This document shows positions 1 to 9,600 of a stretch of 64,000 nucleotides of DNA, piece by piece (within the stretch, counting starts at the first letter, position 1; every line of letters starts with the position of its first letter). This stretch comes from a virus. Below the pieces are notes generated by a model. That model did not search any database and was not told the origin of the DNA. It was given only the letters and a program-made list of their open reading frames with translations. The position numbers and the translations under genes were made by a program. The stretch is from IMG/VR virus record IMGVR_UViG_3300026097_001055, positions 50,891 to 114,890 of that record; one strand, given 5' to 3'.

Positions 1-387
1 GAACAAACTTCAGGTATATTAGAGTTAATACCTTACCCTAAGAATAATCCTTTTGCTGCACAAACTTATCCTCTTCTGGCTACTGGTCCAGACAGATATC
101 AAATACTTTTTTCTAAAGAAGAAAACAAATATAGATTTAATCAATTCTGGGATATAACTGAAGACAGAGGAGAGTTTACAGCTGCTGAAGAAAACATATG
201 GTTTACACAGGCTAACGGATATATTAAAGAATTAAATCCTTTAAACTTAGATTATAACAAACCTGTATTAGAAAGAAAACGTTTTAGACATTACATAAAT
301 TTCTTACATTTGTCTAGAGAAGTTTCAGGTGATACAAACATGTTATTAAAAATAGTAAATACTAAAAAAACTTATTCTCCAAGATAA
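1..387 (+). CDS. C-terminal end of a crAss-like tail (muzzle/stabilisation-type) structural protein, partial
   Basis: The frame is open from the first base of the window to a TAA at 385-387, so the N-terminal part lies outside. The 128 visible residues include FNQFWDITEDRGEF and the ending DYNKPVLERKRFRHY...TYSPR. This matches my recollection of the C-terminus of a large conserved crAss-like structural protein of the tail/muzzle region; that assignment is from memory and not checked. The stop overlaps the next start by one base (TAATG), which suggests translational coupling with the cargo-protein genes. I am confident that it is coding, and moderately confident that it is a tail-region structural protein. 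Confidence 0.7.
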   Translation, partial: EQTSGILELIPYPKNNPFAAQTYPLLATGPDRYQILFSKEENKYRFNQFWDITEDRGEFTAAEENIWFTQANGYIKELNPLNLDYNKPVLERKRFRHYINFLHLSREVSGDTNMLLKIVNTKKTYSPR

Positions 388-3300
388 TGTATAATAAGAA
401 AGCTATATCAGATGCATTAGCTAAGCTTAATAAAGCTAAAGCACCAAAACAGGAACCGGATATTATTTATTCTGAAAGAGGTCAGTGGGATCATCCTGGT
501 GAAGTAACTAGAGTACCAAGTTCTAATATAACTATGCAAGGAGTAGATACTCCACTATTAGGTATAGATAATTTAGGTAATCAACAAATGATGTACCCAG
601 GAGCTGAATATAATTTCCCCGGTGCTGATTATGTAGATGAATATCCTATAGCTAAATACGGTGGTCTTGTAACAGGATTAACTAATACAAAGGGTAACCT
701 TCTGATGAACAAGAAGGGAAAAAGAATGATGGCTAAATCAGGTAGCTTATCTGCTACTAATGAGTTATTTTTAGGTAACCCTCTTGTTAGTAAAAGAAAA
801 AAATCAGTATTTGTTCCTGGTCATGATTTTCAAAAAGGTGGTGATTCACAAAAAATTAATAAATTAAAACAAGAATTTGCTGACAGTCTTTATAATCAAT
901 TTAATAACCCTAGTACAAGAAGTAGAAGATTAAGAAAAAAAGTAACTCCTAAAGATCCTTTATATAAATCTTTATGGAACCTTTCTAATAGGGATGGGTA
1001 TGAAAGAGAGGTTATGGAAAATTATCAACCTTCTGAAATATATTATGATCCTCTTAATACAGACTTTACTTTTCCAGTATTTAAAGATAGATATGAAATA
1101 CCAAAACCTGTAATTTCAAACAAAGTAGACAGGCTACCTGCTAAAAGTATAGAAACACCTGAAATATCAAAAGAAATAATACCTTCTGAAAGAGCAACCA
1201 TGGATTTAAAAACTTATACAGATCCTTGGTCAGGTAAACAAGAAGTAATGAATAGATCTCAACATCTCCAAAGACAAAGAGCTCATTATAAAGGAGAAGA
1301 GAAACCTGAAGTTTTTGAAAGAGGTTTTGAAGATAGAATATCAGGAAGACAAGCTTTACCTGAACAAATTATAAATTATAAACAATCAAGACCTCAAGAA
1401 TATCCAGAGTTTAATAAAAACTTGTCTAAAATGATAGGTGTTATAGGTATGCCGAAAAAATCTATTAACTCTAACTTAAGCTTAAATGATTTTCAAGAAG
1501 GAGGTGTTATAGAATTAGAGCTAACTCCAGAAGAAATAGAACAATATAAAAAAGAAGGTTATGTAGTTGAAGAATATCAAGATGGTGGAAAAATAATTTC
1601 AGAACATGGATGGGATTATAAAAAAGAAAATGATGAGTATTTTACTAGAAAAACAGGATCTGATAAATGGATTTCTCCTAAAGGAGAAGCTCTTAAAGCT
1701 ATACAACAAAAAATATTTAATGATGTAGATTATACAGAGTCAGATAAAAAAAGTGATTATATAAATAATGTGCAACAGCTTATAAGTAATGGTTATACAT
1801 TAGAAGATTTAGTTAAACAAAGAGTAGGTACTAAACAAGGATTACTTGAATTGTTTCCACAACTTGCCGATGGTAGCACAACACCTGTAGAAAAATCACC
1901 AGTAACTCCAAAAAAAGACGTTAATGTAGTAAAAGAAAAACCTATTCTTGATACAAGACCTTCAATGCTAAACTTAGGTCTAGCAGATTATAATAGACCT
2001 AAAATGTTTAATACTAATATTGATGAAATAAAAGCTAGAGCTAAAGCAGATGCTATTGTTAATGTAGAAAAGGAAAATGCTATTTTAAAAAGACCTACAA
2101 AAATGCCTTATATGCCTTCATGGCAAGATTATGCTGCTAGGATTAATCAAGGTTTAACTAAACCAGAATATACAGAAGCTGAACTTACAGATGAGGAGAT
2201 AGCAGAACTACAAGCTCAAGGTCATATAGTAGAAGAGGTAACTGAACCTGAACCTTGGTTAAACAGTTTACAAAATAATGTAAGTCAACAAAGCATCTAT
2301 AATACAGATAATGTTACTTTAGATCCTTTTGGAAGAAAACCTAAGTATGGACCTACTGAAGAACAAATGTTAAAGCTACAAGAGTTTATGAAGACTCCTG
2401 AAGAAAAAGGTTTAAAATCATGGGAGCCTCAAACTATAAGATTAAAATCTTGGGATGAAACTGAACTAGGCCATGCTACAAATGAATTATCTAAGATTTT
2501 TGAAAAAGCAGAAGAGGTTTTAGCAGGTATCAGTACAGAAGGTTTGGGTAACGTGATAGAACAAATTCAACAGGGAAGTAGTGATCCTGAATCATTAGGA
2601 GAGGTGAAAGTATTAAAAGAAGAAGAACCTGTAAAGGAGACAGAACCTGTGTACAACATACAAGATTTAGATCCTTTTAAATTTGTAGGTGAAAGAAATG
2701 GAGAAATTATTCAAACGTATACTATACCTTTAATTAACGAACCTAATACATCAGTTATGTATAGAAACAGAGGTGATGAATCAGATATAATGGGTAAAAA
2801 ACTAGCTTATACTTATGCACCTTTTAAACCTTATAAAGAAACATTAAATAAAAAATATGGAAGTTTAAGTGCTAACGATAACTCTTATGTAATAGCTCTT
2901 ACAGCTGATGGGATTAAAGGAGGTAAGCTAAAAGATTTTAAAGATACAGATACTCCGTTATCACCTACTTATGTTACCAAAAATGTAACTGAGCTTGTAA
3001 TTGAACCTGATAATAAATATTTTGACGGAATTAAACAAAAAGGATTAGGTTTAAGAACATCAAAAGATACTGTTAAATATATACCTGTAGGTACTTCAGA
3101 TAGTCAAAGTGGAAGTTTCAAAAATTGGAGTGGTGGACATTTATTAGTAGAAAACCCAAAAACTAAAGTTATGGTTGTACTTCATGGTAGATCTGATCAA
3201 TTAAAAGAAATGTTTAATAAGTATTTAGAAACTGAAGGTATTGAATCTGCAAACATTTATGAAACTGATCATAAAGCATATTCTTTAATAACTAATCCAA

Positions 3301-3404
3301 AAGATGGAATACATAAAGGAATTAAAAATAGACAACTAGACAATTATAATACAGAAAGATCAGGAGCCGGTAACTTTATTTACTTACAGGAAATCAATGA
3401 ATAA
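387..3404 (+). CDS. Large virion/cargo-type protein with GG boxes and LTxEEI repeats (1005 aa)
   Basis: Inferred virion protein of the crAss-like ejected-cargo class; I do not recognise an enzymatic domain with certainty. The N-terminal 150 residues hold YPGAEYNFPGADYVDEYP and KYGGLVTG. Short glycine-glycine boxes (FQKGGDS, FQEGGVI, YQDGGKI) punctuate the protein. Two copies of a roughly 20-residue motif, LTPEEIEQYKKEGYVVEE near residue 377 and LTDEEIAELQAQGHIVEE near 598, flank a middle section. A compact globular domain near residues 755-1005 contains NWSGGHLLVENP, DHKAY and a D-N-Y...GAGNFIYL ending; it may be an enzyme, but I cannot name it. The start is the ATG that overlaps the upstream stop by one base. 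It is the first of seven collinear giant genes ending in the virion RNA polymerase region. Confidence 0.75.
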   Translation: MYNKKAISDALAKLNKAKAPKQEPDIIYSERGQWDHPGEVTRVPSSNITMQGVDTPLLGIDNLGNQQMMYPGAEYNFPGADYVDEYPIAKYGGLVTGLTNTKGNLLMNKKGKRMMAKSGSLSATNELFLGNPLVSKRKKSVFVPGHDFQKGGDSQKINKLKQEFADSLYNQFNNPSTRSRRLRKKVTPKDPLYKSLWNLSNRDGYEREVMENYQPSEIYYDPLNTDFTFPVFKDRYEIPKPVISNKVDRLPAKSIETPEISKEIIPSERATMDLKTYTDPWSGKQEVMNRSQHLQRQRAHYKGEEKPEVFERGFEDRISGRQALPEQIINYKQSRPQEYPEFNKNLSKMIGVIGMPKKSINSNLSLNDFQEGGVIELELTPEEIEQYKKEGYVVEEYQDGGKIISEHGWDYKKENDEYFTRKTGSDKWISPKGEALKAIQQKIFNDVDYTESDKKSDYINNVQQLISNGYTLEDLVKQRVGTKQGLLELFPQLADGSTTPVEKSPVTPKKDVNVVKEKPILDTRPSMLNLGLADYNRPKMFNTNIDEIKARAKADAIVNVEKENAILKRPTKMPYMPSWQDYAARINQGLTKPEYTEAELTDEEIAELQAQGHIVEEVTEPEPWLNSLQNNVSQQSIYNTDNVTLDPFGRKPKYGPTEEQMLKLQEFMKTPEEKGLKSWEPQTIRLKSWDETELGHATNELSKIFEKAEEVLAGISTEGLGNVIEQIQQGSSDPESLGEVKVLKEEEPVKETEPVYNIQDLDPFKFVGERNGEIIQTYTIPLINEPNTSVMYRNRGDESDIMGKKLAYTYAPFKPYKETLNKKYGSLSANDNSYVIALTADGIKGGKLKDFKDTDTPLSPTYVTKNVTELVIEPDNKYFDGIKQKGLGLRTSKDTVKYIPVGTSDSQSGSFKNWSGGHLLVENPKTKVMVVLHGRSDQLKEMFNKYLETEGIESANIYETDHKAYSLITNPKDGIHKGIKNRQLDNYNTERSGAGNFIYLQEINE

Positions 3405-3462
3405 ACTTTTAAAGTTTAATTGTTATAAATAAATTTAGTATATTTAATTAAAGACTATAAGC
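3405..3462 (+). promoter_or_regulatory. AT-rich intergenic spacer with palindrome before the second cargo gene
   Basis: Directly after the stop lies the palindrome AAACTTTTAAAGTTT, followed by an AT-rich stretch and TATAAGC just before the ATG at 3463. A related arrangement (AAACT...AGTTT right after the stop, TATAAAA before the start) recurs at 9972-10038. The two could be transcript-processing hairpins combined with late promoter elements. The sequence shows the repeats; the role is inference. Confidence 0.3.
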
Positions 3463-6400
3463 ATGTCACAAAAGAAAAGAGTTAGAATATATAAAGCTGG
3501 AGGTCAGCAAGGAGCTTATATAAATCCAACAGCTAAATGGATGATGCAGATGGGTGGAGCACCTCAAGAAATGATGGATACTCAGATGCAAGAAATTCAA
3601 TCTATGCAGCAACCTGGAATGATGGATCCTAATATACAACAACCACAAGACATTGATTCTCAACAGTTAATGCAAGTTGTTATGGATCAAAGGGAACAGG
3701 GTGCAGAATTTAAAGAAATTATAAACATGCTTATAGATACTGTACCTGGAATAGATAATCAATTACTTATGCAAGTTGTTCAGGAGGTACAGATGATGGA
3801 ACAACAACAAGGATTAGGTGAACAACCTCCTATTGAAGACCAAGAACTTGATGAAAAAGAATTGTTAAGAAAAGGAGGTTATGTAGCAGAAAAATATAAT
3901 GAAAGCGGATCAATTACTGATCCACCTCCCGGAATTTTAGGAGAAGTTAATTCTGAAGGATACTTTCCTTACAGCCCTCCAGGATATAATTTAAGAAAAG
4001 GAGTTTCTTATCAAGAAGATCCTGAAAATTGGGAATTTTGGAAAAAAAATAACAAAGTTTATAGAAAAGATTTAAGTTCTGGTAATTATACTAAATTGCG
4101 CCCTCCTACAAAAGATGATTTAAAGTTTTTAGAAGATTTTTCTATATGGGCTAATAGTAAAGAAAGAGATTCTGATAAAGTTCAACAAAGATATGATAAA
4201 GAAGTAAGGCCTCTTCTTAAATCTTTAGATAGACCTATAAAACCTGTTAATAATCCAAAAGATGCAGATATAGAGAAAATGGTTTCTGATGGTACGTTTT
4301 GTGATGATTGTAGTTATCGCTATTCTGCATATGACATGTATGATTTTGAAAAAATGCCTGTGCCAGAAGATTATCCAGAAGATAAAAAATCTAAACCTGG
4401 ATATAGGTATCATCGAGAGTGGAATCCGTTTACTCATCAATATGAAGCTATGAGTCCTACACAGCACAGAATGTTAGAACGAGAAGCTCTTAAAATTCAA
4501 AATCAAGGAATAACACCCACAGCTGATAATATGCCTGTTATTGAAAACCGAGAGTTGTTAGATGCAGTAACTAGAAAAAATGTAGGAATTAGACCTTGGT
4601 CAGGTTCAATTGGTTTTGGACGAGAAGAGGAAGATATCATAAATGAAGAAAATAAAAAATCTAGTAAGTTTCAAAATCACCAAGAGTTGTTAAATGAAAT
4701 AAATAAAGAATCTAATAAGCCGTTTGGAAAATTAAAAAAAGGAGGTAATCCTAAGCAACTTCGTAAAAAGTTTGTTAAAGAATATGTTAAAGGAGGTATT
4801 GCTCAAAATGCTAAAGCTTCAGAAGTTGCTAGAGATTCAGCTTTTAGTCTTTTAGATTTTGTTGGTAGAACTAATAAAGAAAGTCTACTTAAAACTAAAG
4901 CAGAAAAATTAGCCGAGTCAATATTTCCTGAGCAAAGCATGCCTGCTATGTATAGAGGTGGCATACGTAAAGCTCAACCAGGGCTTAATGTGCATTCTGA
5001 TAAAGATGCAAATGAAGCAGCTGAAGAAACTTATACTAAAGCTCAAATGGAAGCTTATGTTAAAGATCAAATAGAGAATAGTCAAAAAGCATATCAAGAA
5101 CAATTTCAAAAACAATTTCAAGGTTATCCTAGAGGGTATGGTTACGGCTATGGTGTTCCTGGTGGGTATGGATATCCTTATGGTCCAGGCATGCCTTCAC
5201 CTAGCAGCGGATTTCATGATGTAGGAGGTAAAGGTTATCCTTTGTTTTATAATGCAGGTCCTGGTATGGGATATGCAGGTGTAAGATATCCTCAACTAGG
5301 TAATCTTATGAACATGTTTTCAAAAGATCCAGATAAAGTAACTTATAGTAGTAACTTATCTGCAGAAGAATTGAAAAATGTTTTAGGTGATGATTTTCAA
5401 GGATATGATAGAGAAGTTCTTGATTATGATAAAAGATTTTTACGGAAACCTTTTGAAAAACATGTTAGATACACAATCAATAGAGGAAAAGGTAAAGCGG
5501 ATGCAACTAAAGATGAAAAGTTTTGGGAAGATCATTATATAGATCCTACAACAGGAAAAATAATTAGTCATTCTAGTTACGGAAATGAAGATGCAACTAC
5601 AAATAATCTACAAGATAATACACAAGATGAAAGAAGTGGTTTTATTAGTAATTTGTTTAACCGAGATAATGAAAGCTCAGACAAAAAAAGATTTAACCCT
5701 TTTAATAGAGTTGATAGAATACTAAGAAGAGCTGAAAGACAAGGTAATAATGACCCTATGTTAAATTATACTTCACCTAATAAATCTATAAAGCCTGATT
5801 TAAAACCTAATGAATCTTCTTCAAGTGGTTCTCAATATGATTCCAGACAAGAACTGACACCTGATGAAGGTAAAGGAACTTGGGAAGGTAAACAACAATT
5901 TATGGAAGGTTTAATAGGAAGTCAATTACAATTACCTAAAACAAGTAATAATAAAAAAGAAAGTAGCACTGACTTACCTGAAGGTTTTCCTATAGATACT
6001 CGTGGTCCCCGTGAAATGGCTTATGGTGGTGTACCTAAATATTATCCAGGTGGTCCAACACCTTTATATACATCTAACCCTTTAGAAGAAGAAAATCAAG
6101 CTATATTAAATGCTGGAAAAAGAAACAATTATGGTCAAGTAGAGATTCCTGATTATTCTAAGGCTTATACTTTGCTAACTCAAAAAGATTATTTTTCTCC
6201 AGAAAAAAGTATAGACAGACAAGCTGAATTATTACCTGGTTATGGTACTGTTAAAATAATGTCTGATAAAGGTACTGATAAAGGTACTGATAAAGGTACT
6301 GATAAAGGTACTGATACTAAAAATCCGTACATAGATGAAAAAACTGAAGAAGGTCAATCTTATATAGATCCTTCAGCTATATATAATTTTGGTGTGCAGG

Positions 6401-6675
6401 CATTTACTAATATGGATAGATATAATCAGAAAACACAAAACGATATACTATCTCTAGGTCAAAGTACTAATCAACCTATAGATTTTACAAGAAGTCAAAA
6501 CCCTTATGGTCCTACAGGACAGTTATTAGATAACAGATTAATAGATAATCAAGGTATTTTGGCTAAACGTGGAGGAGCTATGGGTAAATATAAAGCAGGT
6601 GGTACTTACATGTTAGAACAAGATGTTATAAATAAAATTAAAGCCGCTGGCGGTATCATTAAATTTTTAGACTAA
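3463..6675 (+). CDS. Large virion/cargo-type protein, Met/Gln-rich with a Gly/Tyr patch (1070 aa)
   Basis: Inferred virion cargo protein. It opens with a basic segment, VRIYKAGGQQGAY, then a Met/Gln-rich tract. One three-helix UBA-like module (QLMQVVMDQREQGAEFKEII onward, residues about 66-113) is related to the three modules in the next protein. A CDDC pair lies near residue 275. Residues about 553-605 are strongly Gly/Tyr/Pro-rich (YGYGYGVPGGYGYPYG). Four perfect DKGT repeats lie near residue 935. GG boxes recur (RKGGYV, RGGIRKAQPG, YGGVPKYYPGG, KYKAGGTY). The TAA stop overlaps the next ATG (TAATG). No catalytic motif is recognised. Low-complexity linkers joined to small helical modules suggest a flexible protein packed in the capsid or tail rather than a lattice component. 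Confidence 0.75.
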   Translation: MSQKKRVRIYKAGGQQGAYINPTAKWMMQMGGAPQEMMDTQMQEIQSMQQPGMMDPNIQQPQDIDSQQLMQVVMDQREQGAEFKEIINMLIDTVPGIDNQLLMQVVQEVQMMEQQQGLGEQPPIEDQELDEKELLRKGGYVAEKYNESGSITDPPPGILGEVNSEGYFPYSPPGYNLRKGVSYQEDPENWEFWKKNNKVYRKDLSSGNYTKLRPPTKDDLKFLEDFSIWANSKERDSDKVQQRYDKEVRPLLKSLDRPIKPVNNPKDADIEKMVSDGTFCDDCSYRYSAYDMYDFEKMPVPEDYPEDKKSKPGYRYHREWNPFTHQYEAMSPTQHRMLEREALKIQNQGITPTADNMPVIENRELLDAVTRKNVGIRPWSGSIGFGREEEDIINEENKKSSKFQNHQELLNEINKESNKPFGKLKKGGNPKQLRKKFVKEYVKGGIAQNAKASEVARDSAFSLLDFVGRTNKESLLKTKAEKLAESIFPEQSMPAMYRGGIRKAQPGLNVHSDKDANEAAEETYTKAQMEAYVKDQIENSQKAYQEQFQKQFQGYPRGYGYGYGVPGGYGYPYGPGMPSPSSGFHDVGGKGYPLFYNAGPGMGYAGVRYPQLGNLMNMFSKDPDKVTYSSNLSAEELKNVLGDDFQGYDREVLDYDKRFLRKPFEKHVRYTINRGKGKADATKDEKFWEDHYIDPTTGKIISHSSYGNEDATTNNLQDNTQDERSGFISNLFNRDNESSDKKRFNPFNRVDRILRRAERQGNNDPMLNYTSPNKSIKPDLKPNESSSSGSQYDSRQELTPDEGKGTWEGKQQFMEGLIGSQLQLPKTSNNKKESSTDLPEGFPIDTRGPREMAYGGVPKYYPGGPTPLYTSNPLEEENQAILNAGKRNNYGQVEIPDYSKAYTLLTQKDYFSPEKSIDRQAELLPGYGTVKIMSDKGTDKGTDKGTDKGTDTKNPYIDEKTEEGQSYIDPSAIYNFGVQAFTNMDRYNQKTQNDILSLGQSTNQPIDFTRSQNPYGPTGQLLDNRLIDNQGILAKRGGAMGKYKAGGTYMLEQDVINKIKAAGGIIKFLD
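6265..6312 (+). repeat. Tandem repeat, 4 x 12 bp (DKGT x4)
   Basis: Four identical in-frame copies of GATAAAGGTACT lie inside the second cargo gene, encoding DKGTDKGTDKGTDKGT. Perfect identity at DNA level points to recent slippage. It sits in a linker-like segment just upstream of the C-terminal region. Confidence 0.95.
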
Positions 6676-9600
6676 TGGCTAAGAGAAAAGTTCAAATAGT
6701 AGATTTACCTAAAGCACAAACAGGTCAACAAGTAGGTTATGGTCTTTATAATAGACTTGCTACTATGGGGGGTTTAAGTAATCAAAGAAGAGGTACTACA
6801 ACATCTGTTAATAAAAGTATGGGTCGTGTAGCTGAAGGAGAAGAACCTAATCTAGAAGCAGAAGGTGGAGAAACTGTAATGGTGCCTGGATTATATGGTG
6901 GCGTTCCTACACATTTTAATATCACAGGACCAAGACATGCTCAAGGTGGTGTTGCTATGAATCTTCCTGAAGATAGTTTTATATTTTCTGACTTTGTTCA
7001 GATGAGATTAAAAGATCCAGATGTGTTGAATTATTTTGGTAAAACGGCAAAAAAAAGAGGAAAAGGAAAAGGTTACACTCCTGCAGATATTGCCAAGCAA
7101 TATGATATAAATAAATACATAGAGATACTTAATGACCCTAACTCAGATGATATAGATAAAAAAACTGCTGAGATAATGATTAAAAATTATAATCTTAAGT
7201 TGGGTGCTTTAGGTTTAGTACAAGAATCTCAAAAAGGATTTGAAGATGGTATACCCGAAGTAAGCATGCCTTATATGGATCATATGAGAATTACTGAAAA
7301 AGATTTAGGTGTACAGTCAAAAGAATCTAAAGAACTTACTGTAATCATAGAGCAAATGTTACAAGAAGGTTTGCCTATAGAAGAAATTATAGCTAAGCTT
7401 ATTACTGAAGAGATACCACCAGAAGTTATTATAGATGCATTAGTAGGTACAGAAATGAGTGAAGAAGAAGCTATTCAATTAGTAGAAGGTATTATATCTG
7501 AATTAATGAATGAAACTTCTATGAATCAAGAGCAAATGCCTCAACAACAAATGCAACAAGAAATGCCACAACAAATGATGGATCCTAATATGATGTCTCA
7601 AGAACCTATGTCACCAGAAATGATGTTACATGGGGGTAGAGTACAGCCAAAATTAAGAAAATTAAAAAGAGCACAACAAGGAGGAATGTCTCCAGAAATG
7701 ATGCAGCAACAAGGTCCGCCACAAGGACAAGCACAAGGACAAGATCCTATGGCTGAGGTAATAACAATGATTGAACAGATGTTACAACAAGGTGTTGAAC
7801 TACCTGCTGTTATATTTGAATTAATTAATATGCAAGTACCTGAACAAATAGTTGCAGAAGTTTTAATGCAATTAGGTGTACCAGAACAAGAAATTCAACA
7901 AGCTTTTGAAATAGCTATGTCTCATCCTGAGATGCAACAAAGTCAAGAACCTGTTATGGACCCTGCTATGATGCAAGGTCAAGGGGTGAGTCCTGATATG
8001 ATGCCTGCTATGGATCCATCAATGATGCAAATGGGGGGTATGCAACAAGAACCTACATTAGAGGAAATGATTGCAGAAGCTTTACAACAAGGTGCTGAAC
8101 CACAAAAAATAATAGAGGCTCTGGTAAAACAAGGTTTAGATCCACAACGTGCTCAACAAAGCGTTCAACAAGTTGCTCAAATGATGATGGGTCAACAACC
8201 TCAAGCAGTTATGCAAAAAGGAGGAAGTCTTAAAAAATATAAAAAAGCTGGACAAGTTCCTAAAAAATACAGAACTGATAAAAGATATAATATAACAGAT
8301 CCTGACTTTACATATGCAGGTTTAAAAAAAGGAGATTATATTAATTTAGGTGATGGTAAATTTCAAAAAATAAATGTTGATATATCTGATGATTTTACAT
8401 ATGATAAAACTTTAGAAGGTGGTGTTAGAGATGACATTGAATCAGCCTTATTTCAGCTAGCTTATTTTAAAGAGTTAAGTAAAAATCCTGAGTTAAAAAG
8501 AGCTTTTCATAAGGCTTACATAGATATCATTAAAGACAAAGAACTGTTTACATCTAAAAAGGGAACTACCTCTAAGTTTTTTGGAGATAAAGAATTAGAA
8601 AAAGTTACCCCTGATGAGCTTATAGATATCTATACTAAACATATAGAAACAAATGCTAATCTTTATTTAACAGGTTTAGATGCTACTGATTTTACTCAAA
8701 ATGGTAAGTTAGCAGCAAACGTACCTAAAGAAAAGAAAGAGCTTTATAAAAAGATGGCAGGTGATAAAGACAACCCTACTCTTCAAGATATATATGAAGC
8801 AAAAGGTTTATCACCTAAAGGTATAGATATAGCTAAATCACAAGCTGGTCAATGGGCTTATCAAAAAATAGCAGCGGAGCCTGAGAAATATATAGAAGAT
8901 CCTGAACTAGTAGAGATAGCAAAAGCTACTATTAAGCCAGATCCTTCTATGGGTGCAGAAGATGAAACAGGAACAAAATATGAGCATAAATCAATTTCAC
9001 CTATTGATGGTTATTTAGGTAATACAACTATAGGTCATTTAGGTACTACTACTTTACTAGGTGATGCCTTTATTGATGAAGAACTAGAAGAAGAAATAGA
9101 AGAAGTAGAAGAAATAGAAGAAGATGATGATTACATTCCTTATCAAGCTCCTAGACCATGGGTAGATTTAGGTATGAGTAGTGCACATAAAAGACAATAT
9201 GCGGATGCGTTAAGTAGAAGAAATTTACCACCATTAGTGTTAGGTCAACCTGATGTAAACATGCGAGCTCCTGATTATGTATTAAAAGACTGGAGAGGTA
9301 TGCAGTTTGACGCAGCTAGTGATTATAAACAAGGTTTTGAATCAATGGCTGCTAATACTGCTAACCCTGCAGTAGCTAGAGCTAACATGGTTGCTGGAAT
9401 GGGTAAGTTAGCAGATACAGCAGGTAAATTTAGAAGTGATACTTTAGATTATAATGTTGCTGTACAAAATCAATTCAGTCCAATGATTGAAGATGTATAT
9501 AATAAGATGAATATCCAAAGAGGTACTTTATGGGATAAGAACTTAGGAGACATGAATCAAAGAAGACAAGAACAGTGGTTAGCTAAACAAAAGTCACAAA

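Noticed and set aside
6265-6312. CRISPR-like repeat
   Set aside because: The units are directly adjacent without spacers and are in-frame codons of a virion gene.
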